From the NCBI RefSeq assembly GCF_001984195.1, contig NZ_MTQN01000009.1, positions 496,001 through 560,000 of the forward strand: DNA of 64,000 nt, read 5' to 3'. The translations under genes were made by a program, and so were the position numbers. Source of the DNA: Kribbella sp. ALI-6-A. GTDB lineage: Bacteria; Actinomycetota; Actinomycetes; Propionibacteriales; Kribbellaceae. Position 1 is the stretch's first letter, and the number at the start of each line of letters is the position of its first letter. The notes beneath the pieces are model-generated. The model was given only the letters and a program-made list of their open reading frames with translations. It ran no database searches and was not told the DNA's origin. Below are positions 26,249 through 34,771 of the stretch, in pieces.

Positions 26249-27304
26249 GTGGCTGCACGACGGTCGGCTGTCAGTGCACAGTTCGGCCGGACTGTGTGGG
26301 GACGGAGTGCCGGGAGTACGGCGACGGGGGCTGCTTTGACTCTGCTTCTTGACACTTCCACGCTGCGGCGGCAGGACCGCTCGGAAGCGTTCTTCGCGGC
26401 CATGATGTCCGCGAGTGTGCCGTCGCGGGTGGAGCACGAGGATCCCCAGGGCGACGTGTACGCCCGGATGGACTTCTGGCAGCTCGGCGCGCCGGACCTG
26501 TTCCGCAACGAGGGCTCGGGCATCCGCCTGGTCCGTACGCCGAAGCACGTCCGGATCGGAGCCCCCGAAAGGCTCGCGCTCGCCGTACAGGTGATCGGGA
26601 CCGGCATGTTCAGTCAGGCAGGAGTCGACCAACGGGTCCACACCGGTGAGCTGATGCTGGTCGACCTGACCGCACCGTACGAGTTCGCCTGGCGTGGCCA
26701 GGGCGCCTCCCAGGCCTTCCAGATCGACTACCGGGACCTCGGACTGAGCGTCGAAACGGTCCGTGCCGCGGCTCAGCGGCTCCCTCGCAGTCCCCTCTAC
26801 GAACTCGTGCTGCACCACCTCACCGTGCTCGCGACAGTCAGCGACTCGCTGCACGACACCCGAGCGGCTGTGATGCTCGGCTCCGCGACGACCCAACTGG
26901 TCCGTGCGCTGCTGACCTCCGCTGCCGAGGACGACAACGACCAGCACCTCGCGATGGCCGACGTGCTCTTCGCGAGGATCACCTGGTACGCCCGCCAGCA
27001 CCTGGCCGATCCGGACCTCGGGCCGGCCCGGATCGCGGCGCACCACAACATTTCGCTGCGGTACCTGTACAAGCTGTTCGCCAAGCACCAGCTGAGCTTC
27101 GAGCAGTGGCTCATCAGCGAGCGCTTGGAGCGCGCCCGCCGCGATCTCGCGGCGCCGGCGAACCGGAACCGATCCATCGCGGCGATCGCCGCGCAGTGGG
27201 GATTCCTCGATCCGGGCCACTTCGCCCGACGCTTCCGCCGGGCACACGGCATGACACCCCAGGAGTGGCGTGAGCTCCATCGCGGACCCGTCCACCGGAC
27301 CTGA
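26249..27304 (+). CDS. AraC family regulator (AraC-binding-like N-terminal domain)
   Basis: Up to 351 residues. The N-terminal domain (LLDTSTLRRQDRSEAFFAAM onward) is of the AraC_binding_2 type; the DNA-binding part has two HTH motifs, ARIAAHHNISLRYLYKLFAK and AIAAQWGFLDPGHFARRFRR. The start is unsure: GTG 26249 is the longest, GTG 26294 and TTG 26336 are in frame, and only TTG 26336 has a G-rich site before it and begins where family homology begins. It is divergent from the hydrolase operon and is its likely activator. Confidence 0.88.
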   Translation: MAARRSAVSAQFGRTVWGRSAGSTATGAALTLLLDTSTLRRQDRSEAFFAAMMSASVPSRVEHEDPQGDVYARMDFWQLGAPDLFRNEGSGIRLVRTPKHVRIGAPERLALAVQVIGTGMFSQAGVDQRVHTGELMLVDLTAPYEFAWRGQGASQAFQIDYRDLGLSVETVRAAAQRLPRSPLYELVLHHLTVLATVSDSLHDTRAAVMLGSATTQLVRALLTSAAEDDNDQHLAMADVLFARITWYARQHLADPDLGPARIAAHHNISLRYLYKLFAKHQLSFEQWLISERLERARRDLAAPANRNRSIAAIAAQWGFLDPGHFARRFRRAHGMTPQEWRELHRGPVHRT

Positions 27305-27357
27305 CGTCACTGCACCGATGTCCGAGGCGACCGCCGATGGCTGGATGGATCAGGCCG

Positions 27358-27388
27358 GAGGGCGGCCGGATTCGACCGGACCGCCCTC
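27358..27388. terminator. Bidirectional hairpin terminator
   Basis: GAGGGCGGCCGG, a six-base loop and CCGGACCGCCCTC make a 12-pair stem with a one-base bulge, placed between the convergent AraC and SnoaL-like genes. Confidence 0.7.
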
Positions 27389-27402
27389 TCGTGTCCCGCA
27401 GG

Positions 27403-27900
27403 TCAGGGCAACGGTTCGACCCGGGTGTTCTGGAAGGACGCCTGCAGCCAGCGGCCGTGCACCTTGTGCATGACGTTGGTGTTGATCGACAGCGAGTCGG
27501 GACGGCACGTCGTGGCCGGAGCCGTGATCAGGCAGCTGGTGCGGACGATCGCGGCGACGTCGCGCTCGAGGTAGCGGATCTGCTCGCTGAGCGTGCGGAA
27601 CGTCGTGTCCTCGATGTAGGTGTCGAAGTAGCGCTGCATCTCACGAGCGATCTCCGCCCGTCCGCGCAGGTGGTCGCCGTTGAAGGTGACCACGTCCGCG
27701 TCGGGGTGGAACGTGGCCGCGAACTCGGCGCCGCTCTCGTGTGTCCAGGCATCCGCCTGCTGCTGGAGCAACCGGTCGAACACCACCTTGTCGGGGACTC
27801 GCCCGGCCTGCTGGTCGGCCGCGGCGCCGGCCGTCAGCGTCGTTCCCACTCCGAGCGCGACCACTCCGGCCACGACGATCCTTCGCAGAGTTGTTCTCAC
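27403..27900 (-). CDS. Exported SgcJ/EcaC-like (NTF2 fold) protein
   Basis: A 165-residue protein with a signal peptide (VVAGVVALGVGTTLTAGAAA) and an NTF2/SnoaL-like domain: QADAWTHESGAEFAATFHPD, VVTFNGDHLRGRAEIAREMQ and VHGRWLQASFQNTR. SgcJ/EcaC relatives are annotated as oxidoreductases of enediyne and antibiotic clusters, but their chemistry is unclear and most copies, like this one, sit alone. GTG 27900 is preceded by AGGAGG, which decides the start over the longer frame. A strong palindrome lies 26-50 bases upstream, so the gene is probably tightly regulated. Confidence 0.82.
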   Translation of the reverse strand: MRTTLRRIVVAGVVALGVGTTLTAGAAADQQAGRVPDKVVFDRLLQQQADAWTHESGAEFAATFHPDADVVTFNGDHLRGRAEIAREMQRYFDTYIEDTTFRTLSEQIRYLERDVAAIVRTSCLITAPATTCRPDSLSINTNVMHKVHGRWLQASFQNTRVEPLP

Positions 27901-27925
27901 TGCAGACCTCCTACATATCGGGTAG

Positions 27926-27950
27926 CTAGATGTAGCCAGTCTACATATAG
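27926..27950. promoter_or_regulatory. Palindromic operator before the SgcJ-like gene
   Basis: CTAGATGTAG, five bases, CTACATATAG: ten-base arms with one mismatch. A further half-site CTACATAT lies at 27911-27918, overlapping the region of the ribosome site. The AT-rich core stands out in this GC-rich DNA and suggests a TetR- or MarR-type repressor encoded elsewhere. Confidence 0.65.
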
Positions 27951-27988
27951 TTCCAGGCAGCCACTCGGGACGGTCCGTCAGGACCTTG

Positions 27989-28585
27989 TCAGGCCGGTTC
28001 CACAACGCGCGTGACGACCCAGCGGTGCGGCGAGATCGGCCGCGTCCGCGTGAAGCCGTGGTGCTCGAACGCGGCCATCGGCCCCGTGTGCAAGAACGAT
28101 CCCGACACCTTGCGGTCGTCGGTCTCCTCGGGATATCCCTCGACCGAGCCTCCGCCCGCCGAAGCGATCAGCTCCAGCGCCCCACCGAGCGCGGCCTTGG
28201 CGACGCCGCGGCCTCGCAGGCCATTACCGGTGAAGAAGCACGTGACGCGCCAGTCCGGCAGGCTCGTCAAGCCCTTCTCGTACAGCCGCCGGCTCTTGAT
28301 CTTCGGCAACTCCTCCGGCGAACCGAACTGGCACCACCCCAGGCACTCGTCGCCCGCGAAGACCAGCGCGGCATGGGTACGCCCCTCCCGGACCCGCTGC
28401 TCCTTCTCGCTGCGATTCTCCGCCGGGGCCCTCCCCTTGCCCACCTCGACATGGAAGCCCATGCACCAGCAACCACCCCAGACGCCGTTGTTCGCCTCGA
28501 CAAGCCGCGCGAACGCCGGCCATGTGTCCGGCTCGAGCGGGCGCACGGACAGCTCGGTCGCGCCGGTTGTTGTGGAGTCGTTCAC
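27989..28585 (-). CDS. GNAT family N-acetyltransferase
   Basis: A 198-residue acetyltransferase. The acetyl-CoA site is seen in VTCFFTGNGLRGRGVAKAAL (Q/R-x-x-G-x-G/A). NNGVWGGCWCMGFHVE near residue 35 and FEHHGFTRTRP near the C-terminus mark a GNAT branch common in actinomycetes and often annotated only by fold. GTG 28585 follows AGGAGG by seven bases; the frame extends further but without coding character. It is divergent from the metal-type importer operon, sharing 140 bases of promoter region. Confidence 0.85.
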   Translation of the reverse strand: MNDSTTTGATELSVRPLEPDTWPAFARLVEANNGVWGGCWCMGFHVEVGKGRAPAENRSEKEQRVREGRTHAALVFAGDECLGWCQFGSPEELPKIKSRRLYEKGLTSLPDWRVTCFFTGNGLRGRGVAKAALGGALELIASAGGGSVEGYPEETDDRKVSGSFLHTGPMAAFEHHGFTRTRPISPHRWVVTRVVEPA

Positions 28586-28662
28586 TGATGCCTCCTGACC
28601 GTCCGTTCTTCCTGTCCGGACCATTCAACCGCGTCCCCCAGCCAGAGCACGCCACGGCTTAT

Positions 28663-28677
28663 CGCAAATGATTTTCA
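28663..28677. promoter_or_regulatory. Zur-like box before the importer operon
   Basis: CGCAAATGATTTTCA reads on the other strand TGAAAATCATTTGCG, matching 12 of 15 positions of the TGAAAATCATTTTCA palindrome bound by actinobacterial Zur. TAACTT at 28683-28688 could be a -10 element, placing the box in the promoter. This would repress the operon when zinc is plentiful. It could also affect the divergent GNAT gene. Confidence 0.6.
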
Positions 28678-28725
28678 TGTGCTAACTTACCCTCCGACCC
28701 GTCCGCCACTCCGGGAAGAGATGTC

Positions 28726-30222
28726 GTGCGCCCTGCTGTCGCCCTCACTGCCTGCCTGCTGTCCTCGTCGATGCTCCTGTCCGGATGCTTCGCGGGGAGC
28801 GGCACTCCGACCGCCGCGACGGGTGACGCCGGCGGCGGCCGGATCAAGCTGGCGATGATGCAGCCGCCCCGATCGGGCCTGTCTCCGTTCAGCGACGACG
28901 CGTTCAAGCTGTCCCGATGGAGCACAGCCGAGACTCTGGTCACGCTGGACGAGGTCGGCGACGCCCAACCAGGCCTGGCGACCTCGTGGAAACGCGTCTC
29001 CCCGCAGACCTGGGAGTTCGCGATCCGGCCGAACGTGACGTTCCACGACGGTACGACGCTGACCGCCGCCGTGGCTGCCTTCGCTCTCACCAAGGCGGCC
29101 GCCGCCTCGCCGAAGCCGCGCATCCTGGACGGCGTACGACTGACGGCCGTTGCCCAAGGCGACAGTCTGCGGGTCACGACCGCCGAGGCCGACCCGCTGG
29201 TCCCGCACCGGTTGTCGTCGCCGCAGCTGTCGATCCTGGCCAAGGCGGCGTACAAGCCAACCAGCGTGGACCCCGTGGGCACCGGCAGCGGCCCGTACCG
29301 GCTGGTCGAGGTCCGCGGCACGACCGGCGCCCGCCTCGACCGGTACGACGGCTACTGGGGCGGCAAGGCGCGGGCCGAGGGCATCGATGTCTCGTTCGTC
29401 CCGGACGGCGCGGCCCGCGCGGCCGCGATCCGCAGCGGTTCGGCCCACCTGGTGGAGTCGGTCCCGGTCTCGCAGGCGGCGTTGCTGGACCCGAAGACCG
29501 TGACCGAAGTGCCGATGCCGCGGACGAACACGCTCTACCTCAACACGCGCACGGGCCCTCTCAAGGATCCCGCGCTGCGCGCCGCGATCCGGAGTGCCGT
29601 CGACCGCGACGCCTTGGTGAAGGGCGTCTACGAGGGCCGCGCCGATCTGGCCGCCGGACTGCTCGGCCCGGCGCTGCCGTGGGCCGCGAAGGGCCGCACC
29701 GAGCTCACCGGCCGTACGCCGGCCAAGGCACCGGCCGGTACCACGATCACCTTGGCGACCTTCTCCGACCGGGCCGAGTTGCCGGAGGTCGCCTCGGTCC
29801 TGCAGCAGCAGTTGCAGCAGGCCGGGTTCGTGGTCAAGCAGGTCGTCCGCGAGTACGCCCACATCGAGGAGGACGCGCTGGCGGGCAAGTTCGACGCGTT
29901 CATCCTGTCCCGCGCCACAGTGCTGGACTCCGGCGACCCGGTCGCCTACCTGTACAGCGACTTCGCCTGTGAGGGATCGTTCAACATCTCCCAGCTGTGC
30001 GACGCACGCGTCGACGCGGCGCTGACTAGGGCGAAAGGCACCGCCGCCGGAGACGCCCGACGGGCCGCGATCCTGGCGGCGGAAGCGGCCGTCCTGCGAA
30101 CCGACGCCGCCGTCCCGCTGCTGCACGAGCGGGTGATCCAGGGCGACTCGAGCGAGCTGCTCGACTCGGCCAAGGACCCGCGGGAGCGAACGCTCGTCAC
30201 GGCACAGACCCGACTGCGGTGA
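28726..30222 (+). CDS. ABC importer binding lipoprotein, peptide/nickel type (SBP_bac_5)
   Basis: A 498-residue lipoprotein with lipobox LLSGC and Cys21. The family-5 pattern is clear: ETLVTLDEVGDAQPGLATSW, WEFAIRPNVTFHDGTTLTA, GSGPYRLVEV, LYLNTRTGPLKDPALRAAIR and AVDRDALVKGVYEG. Family members bind oligopeptides, nickel-histidine or metal-opine complexes. GTG 28726 follows GGAAGAG. The Zur-like box upstream favours a zinc or other metal chelate as ligand. It leads a four-gene operon with overlapping genes. Confidence 0.92.
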   Translation: MRPAVALTACLLSSSMLLSGCFAGSGTPTAATGDAGGGRIKLAMMQPPRSGLSPFSDDAFKLSRWSTAETLVTLDEVGDAQPGLATSWKRVSPQTWEFAIRPNVTFHDGTTLTAAVAAFALTKAAAASPKPRILDGVRLTAVAQGDSLRVTTAEADPLVPHRLSSPQLSILAKAAYKPTSVDPVGTGSGPYRLVEVRGTTGARLDRYDGYWGGKARAEGIDVSFVPDGAARAAAIRSGSAHLVESVPVSQAALLDPKTVTEVPMPRTNTLYLNTRTGPLKDPALRAAIRSAVDRDALVKGVYEGRADLAAGLLGPALPWAAKGRTELTGRTPAKAPAGTTITLATFSDRAELPEVASVLQQQLQQAGFVVKQVVREYAHIEEDALAGKFDAFILSRATVLDSGDPVAYLYSDFACEGSFNISQLCDARVDAALTRAKGTAAGDARRAAILAAEAAVLRTDAAVPLLHERVIQGDSSELLDSAKDPRERTLVTAQTRLR

Positions 30223-31964
30223 CCCCACGGACGGCGGCGCTGGCGTCCCGCGTCGGCGCGATGGTCGTTGTCGTCGTCGCGATCGGCCTGCTGCCCTGGC
30301 TGTCCGGCCGTGACCCCGCGTTGTCCGTCCTGCGCGCCCGCTCGGCCGAGCAGGAACCGACACCCGAGGCGATCGACGCGGTCCGTGCGGAGCTCGGTCT
30401 CGACGCGGGCCCCCTGCAGTTGCTCGGTCGCTGGCTCGGGGACGTACTGCGCGGGGACCTCGGACACTCCTGGACCAGCGGGGCCGAGGTGCTGCCTTCG
30501 GTCCTGGCCGCGGCCGGCGCGTCCCTGACCTTGATGGCGGCCGCTCTGCTGATCGCCGTACTGATTGCTGTCGCGTTGTGCGCACCGACGCTGGGACGCG
30601 GTGCTCGCGGGACCCTGCGCAGCGGCGGGACCGGAGTGGCCGCGAGCGCGCTTGCCGCGCTGCCCGAGTTCCTGCTCGCCACGCTGTTGATGCTGGCGCT
30701 TTCGGTCTGGCTGCGGTGGCTGCCGCCGTACGGGTGGGACGGGCCACGCCACCTGATCCTTCCGGCGCTTGCCCTGGCTCTGCCGGCCGGCGGAATCCTC
30801 GGCCGCCTCGTCGACGACGCTCTGCCGGCGGTCTTTGCCGAGCGCTGGGTCAGCCTCTGGCGTTCGGCCGGCTGCACTCCAACGCGGATCGCCGCGGCCG
30901 CCGTACGTCGCGCGGTGCCGGCCGTGGTCCCACAGTTGGGGCTTGTCGCGGTCGGGCTGACCGGTGGCGCGGTCGCGGTGGAGACAGTCTTCGCAGTGCC
31001 CGGGATAGGACGTACGGCGCTGGGCGCAGCCGAGTCGCAGGATCTGCCTTTGCTGCAAGGATCCGTGCTGGCTCTGGTGCTCCTGGGCACGATTGCCGGC
31101 TTGCTGGCTCAAGCGGCGAGGCGTTACCTGCTGGGCCCCGGTCTTCGCGACGAGGTCCTGTCGCTCCCGGTCCAACTGGCGTCCACGCGACGGATGCACC
31201 AGGTGCCGCCCGTCGCCTGCGCCGCACTGCTGGCCGTCGTCGTCGGCTGGGGGTTGTTGCTCGATCCATTGCACTTGGACACGACGGCCCGGCTCGCGGC
31301 GCCGAGTTGGACACATCCTTTGGGCACCGACTCTCTCGGCCGCGACGTCCTGGCCCGGCTCGGGCATGGCGCCGCCGCGACAGCCGGCGTCGCCGTACTC
31401 GTCTGCGCCTTCTCGTACGCCGTCGCGCTGGTCGCGGGTTTCCTGCCCGGCGTCACGATCGGCGCCTCCGAAACAGCGAACGCGGTGCCGCCGGTGATCG
31501 CGGGCATCCTGGTCGCCGCGGTGCTCGGCCCAGGAACCCTGAGCGCGTCCGTCGCCGTGGCCCTGGTCTCCTGGCCACCGCTGGCCGCGCACGCCGCGGC
31601 GCTCGTTCAGGAGACCCGGGCGGCCGGCTATCTGACCGCGCAACGGGCGATCGGCTCGAGCCCGGGCTGGATCCTCACCCGGCACGTTCTCCCGGCCGTG
31701 GCAGGTCCGGTCGCCCGGCACGCCGTACTGCGGCTGCCCGGGATCGCGCTGGCGCTTGCCTCGCTCGGGTTCCTCGGCCTCGGCTCGCAGCCGCCCGCTC
31801 CGGAGTGGGGATCGAGCCTGGCGGAATCGCTCCCCTACGTGGAACGTGCTCCGTGGGCCGTACTCGCGCCTGCGGTTGCCCTGCTCGTGCTGGCGGCGCT
31901 GGCGGTATCACTATCGACGCTCCGGACGCCGCGAAGCGCCGTACTGCAAGGGATTCGGGGATGA
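30219..31964 (+). CDS. Fused two-domain ABC permease (DppB-DppC fusion)
   Basis: A 581-residue membrane protein holding both permease halves of a peptide/nickel importer. Residues about 1-290 are DppB-like (LGLDAGPLQLLGRWLGDVLR; PAVVPQLGLVAVGLTGGAVA). Residues about 320-581 are DppC-like, with HPLGTDSLGRDVLARL near 365 and EAA-type loops in both halves (RIAAAAVRRAVPAVV; WILTRHVLPAVAG). Ordinary operons have two genes of about 320 and 290 codons. There is no frameshift or stop between the halves, so the fusion looks real. It overlaps both neighbours (GTGA and ATGA). Confidence 0.92.
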   Translation: MTPRTAALASRVGAMVVVVVAIGLLPWLSGRDPALSVLRARSAEQEPTPEAIDAVRAELGLDAGPLQLLGRWLGDVLRGDLGHSWTSGAEVLPSVLAAAGASLTLMAAALLIAVLIAVALCAPTLGRGARGTLRSGGTGVAASALAALPEFLLATLLMLALSVWLRWLPPYGWDGPRHLILPALALALPAGGILGRLVDDALPAVFAERWVSLWRSAGCTPTRIAAAAVRRAVPAVVPQLGLVAVGLTGGAVAVETVFAVPGIGRTALGAAESQDLPLLQGSVLALVLLGTIAGLLAQAARRYLLGPGLRDEVLSLPVQLASTRRMHQVPPVACAALLAVVVGWGLLLDPLHLDTTARLAAPSWTHPLGTDSLGRDVLARLGHGAAATAGVAVLVCAFSYAVALVAGFLPGVTIGASETANAVPPVIAGILVAAVLGPGTLSASVAVALVSWPPLAAHAAALVQETRAAGYLTAQRAIGSSPGWILTRHVLPAVAGPVARHAVLRLPGIALALASLGFLGLGSQPPAPEWGSSLAESLPYVERAPWAVLAPAVALLVLAALAVSLSTLRTPRSAVLQGIRG

Positions 31965-32956
31965 CGGCACTGCTCGAAATACGCGATCTGCACGTCACGG
32001 TACGAGGCCAGGGCGGTGAGGTGCCGGCCGTGCGCGGGTTGTCCTTCCAGGTCGACCGCGGGCAGATCCTCGCCGTCGTTGGTGAGTCCGGAGCGGGCAA
32101 GTCCCTGACCGCGCAGGCCGTTCTCGGACTGCTGGGACCGTCGGTCGCGATGAGCGGTAGCGTCAAGTTCGACGGTCGCGAACTCGCCGGAGCCACCCAG
32201 GCCGCCTACCGCGAACTGCGCGGGCGACGGCTGGGCTTCGTTCCGCAGGACGCGTTGTCGGTCCTGAGCCCGGTACATCCCGTCGGTGAGCAACTGGCCC
32301 TCGCGGTGCGGTCCGTTCAGGGCGCAAGCCGCGCAGCGGCATGGGACGTTGCCGTCCGGGCTCTCGACCGCGTCGGGATCCCCGATGCGAGCCGCCGCGC
32401 CAGGGTCTATCCGCACGAGTACTCCGGCGGGATGCGGCAGCGCGCCGTGATCGCGATGGCGATGGTCAACCAGCCGGACCTGATCATCGCCGACGAACCG
32501 ACCACCGCGCTGGATCCACGACTGCAGGCCCAGATCCTCGGCCTGCTGACCGGGCTGCGTGACGAGTCGGGCACCGCGGTGGTGCTGGTGACCCACGACC
32601 TGGCCGCTGTCGCCGGTTCGGCCGACCGGGTCCTGATCATGTACGCCGGCCGTGAGGTCGAGTCGGGTCCGGTGGACCGCGTCCTGGTGACCCCGCGGTC
32701 CCCGTACGCCGTGGGACTACTGGCGTCGCTGAAGCCGATGCCTGCAGCAACAACCCGCCGGCTTCCCGCGATCGCGGGCGCACCGCCGCGGCCGCAGTCG
32801 TTGCCGCCGGGCTGCGCTTTCGCGCCGCGCTGCCCGCTCGCCGTCGACGAGTGCCGGGCCATCGAACCCGAACCGCTTCTCTACGACGGACGCCTGGTCG
32901 CGTGCCACCGAGCCGGCGACGTACCGGCTGCCGAGCTCGCGGAGCTGTACCGATGA
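31961..32956 (+). CDS. ABC importer ATPase, DppD/OppD type
   Basis: A 331-residue ATPase. Walker A GESGAGKS is at residues 41-48, the signature is YSGGMRQR, Walker B LIIADEPT, and the H-loop LVTHD. The C-terminal oligopeptide-transporter region contains the CAFAPRCPLAVDEC cysteine motif typical of DppD/OppD, which in relatives can hold an iron-sulfur cluster. It pairs with the next ATPase to drive the fused permease. Start and stop both sit in ATGA overlaps. Confidence 0.95.
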   Translation: MTALLEIRDLHVTVRGQGGEVPAVRGLSFQVDRGQILAVVGESGAGKSLTAQAVLGLLGPSVAMSGSVKFDGRELAGATQAAYRELRGRRLGFVPQDALSVLSPVHPVGEQLALAVRSVQGASRAAAWDVAVRALDRVGIPDASRRARVYPHEYSGGMRQRAVIAMAMVNQPDLIIADEPTTALDPRLQAQILGLLTGLRDESGTAVVLVTHDLAAVAGSADRVLIMYAGREVESGPVDRVLVTPRSPYAVGLLASLKPMPAATTRRLPAIAGAPPRPQSLPPGCAFAPRCPLAVDECRAIEPEPLLYDGRLVACHRAGDVPAAELAELYR

Positions 32957-33813
32957 CGGGCGCGCCGCTGCTCGACGTACGGGAGCTGACCGTTCGATAC
33001 CCCGGACGCCGACGCCGGTCACAGCCGGTGCTGGCGGTCGACCGGGTGTCCTTCGAGGTACGGGCCGGGGAGACGCTCGCGCTGGTCGGCGAGTCAGGGT
33101 GCGGGAAGTCCAGCACCGCGGCCACCGTACTGCAGCTGCGCCGTCCACAGGGCGGTGAAGTCCGGTTCGAAGGAGTCGACCTGACGACGCTCGACGAGCC
33201 GGCACTTCGCGGTCTGCGGCCGGCGCTGCAACCGGTGTTCCAGGACCCGTACGGCTCGCTCAGCCCACGGTTGCGGATTCGGGACGCGATCGCCGAACCA
33301 CTGCGCGTCCAAGGCCGCTGGGATCCCGTCACCGGCCCGGCCCGGGTCACCGAGCTGCTGGACCTCGTCCAGCTCGATCATTCGCTGGCCGACCGGCGTC
33401 CGCACGAGCTGTCCGGCGGCCAATGCCAGCGCGTCGGTATCGCCCGCGCGCTGGCGAGCGAACCGCGGCTGCTCGTGCTCGACGAACCGGTCTCCGCCCT
33501 CGACCCGTCGATCCGGGCCGGCGTGATGAACCTGCTGATCGACCTGCAGGACGAACTCGGCCTCGGCTACCTGTTCATCTGCCACGACCTCCGGCTCGTC
33601 CACCAGGTCGCGCACCGGATCGCCGTGATGCAGCACGGCCGCATCGTCGAGTCCGGCGACACCGATCAGATCTTCACCTCGCCGGCTGCGGCGTACACCC
33701 AGGCGCTGCTGACCGCCGTGCCGCCCCTCGCGACCCCGGCTGATGACCGCCCGGTGCCGCGCGCTGCGCCGACGCCGTCAGGCCTGCCTCACGACCTCGG
33801 TCTTCGCCCCTGA
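32953..33813 (+). CDS. ABC importer ATPase, DppF/OppF type
   Basis: A 286-residue ATPase. Walker A GESGCGKS is at residues 46-53, followed by QPVFQDPYGSLSPRLRI, signature LSGGQCQR and Walker B LLVLDEPVSALD, all typical of OppF-like subunits. The C-terminal tail (after about residue 255) is short and lacks the cysteine motif. The last 36 bases overlap the convergent MmyB-type regulator gene, so the final dozen residues come from DNA that also encodes the other protein. Confidence 0.95.
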   Translation: MTGAPLLDVRELTVRYPGRRRRSQPVLAVDRVSFEVRAGETLALVGESGCGKSSTAATVLQLRRPQGGEVRFEGVDLTTLDEPALRGLRPALQPVFQDPYGSLSPRLRIRDAIAEPLRVQGRWDPVTGPARVTELLDLVQLDHSLADRRPHELSGGQCQRVGIARALASEPRLLVLDEPVSALDPSIRAGVMNLLIDLQDELGLGYLFICHDLRLVHQVAHRIAVMQHGRIVESGDTDQIFTSPAAAYTQALLTAVPPLATPADDRPVPRAAPTPSGLPHDLGLRP

Positions 33814-34632
33814 AGTGGGCAACGCCGCCGAGGCGAGCAGAGCCAGCTTGTCCGCATCGCTGGAGCCGGCGTCCGGGTGGTAGACGACCAGCATCAGGTC
33901 CTCGGCGCCGTTGATCGACAGCCGCTCCCGGTTGAGGACCATCTCGCCGACCAGCGGGTGGTCGAGCCGGAGCGGGGTCCCGCGCTGTCCACGCACTTCG
34001 TGCCGGGCCCAGAGCTGCCGGAACCGCGCGCTGGCCAGCGACAGCTCTCCGGTGAGTTCGATGAAGCGGGGATCGTCGACGTTGCTCCCCACGGACTGCC
34101 GCAGATTCGCGACGAAGCACTCGGTCACGTTCTCCCACTCCGGATGCAGCGCCTGCTCGGCCGGATCCAGGAACAGGTCCCGCAACTGGTTGCCGCCGAC
34201 AGCGAGGCCGGGCGAGAGTGCGGTGGCCATCCGGTTCACGGCCAGGATGTCGAAGTACCGGTCTTCGATGAAGGCGGGCTGGACGAGGCTGTCCAGGAGC
34301 TTCAACGCTCCGGCCGGCGGCGTCTGCTTGCGCGGACGGCGTTTCCGTCGCCGGGGAACCTCCGCGACCAGGGTCAGCAGGTGGGCGAAGTGGTCGTCGT
34401 CGAGCTGCAGCACGCGGGCGATTGCCTCGAGCACCTGTACGGACGGCTTACGGTCACGGCCGCGTTCGAGCCGCAGGTAGTAGTCCGCGCTGATGCCGGC
34501 GAGCATCGCGACCTCTTCGCGCCGCAGCCCCGGCACCCGTCGTACGCCGATGTCGGGGATGCCCACCTGCTGCGGCGTCACCAGCTCGCGCCGGGCCCGC
34601 AGGTATGCCCCTAGGGCGTTCGACTCGCTCAC
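33778..34632 (-). CDS. XRE family regulator with MmyB-like ligand-binding domain
   Basis: A 284-residue regulator: HTH at about 1-80 (VPGLRREEVAMLAGISADYY), basic linker (RRRKRRPRKQT near 115), then the MmyB-like domain with HPEWENVTECFVANLRQSVG, LWARHEVRGQRGT and HPLVGEMVLNRERLSINGAE. GTG 34632 begins where homology begins. It is divergent from an SDR gene 139 bases away, its likely target, and is a paralog of the protein at 16225-17079. Confidence 0.92.
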   Translation of the reverse strand: MSESNALGAYLRARRELVTPQQVGIPDIGVRRVPGLRREEVAMLAGISADYYLRLERGRDRKPSVQVLEAIARVLQLDDDHFAHLLTLVAEVPRRRKRRPRKQTPPAGALKLLDSLVQPAFIEDRYFDILAVNRMATALSPGLAVGGNQLRDLFLDPAEQALHPEWENVTECFVANLRQSVGSNVDDPRFIELTGELSLASARFRQLWARHEVRGQRGTPLRLDHPLVGEMVLNRERLSINGAEDLMLVVYHPDAGSSDADKLALLASAALPTSGAKTEVVRQA

Positions 34633-34771
34633 AGAACAACCGTAGCTCGGTGCGCAACGAGCAGAGGGGGTCCTGTCACACCCCAGGCTGCACGGGGCTC
34701 TGGGTGAGTCGGCGTGCCGCTCATAGCGTGGACGACGGCCCGATCGCGGCCAGCACATTCCAAGGAGAACC

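Noticed and set aside
25340-27310. 650-residue N-terminal extension of the alpha/beta hydrolase at 24521
   Set aside because: It is shadow of the exported hydrolase and of the divergent AraC gene; the ATG at 25339 is coupled to the previous stop.
34682-34704. CCCAG/CTGGG dyad between the second MmyB regulator and its SDR
   Set aside because: Arms of only five bases in GC-rich DNA are expected by chance.
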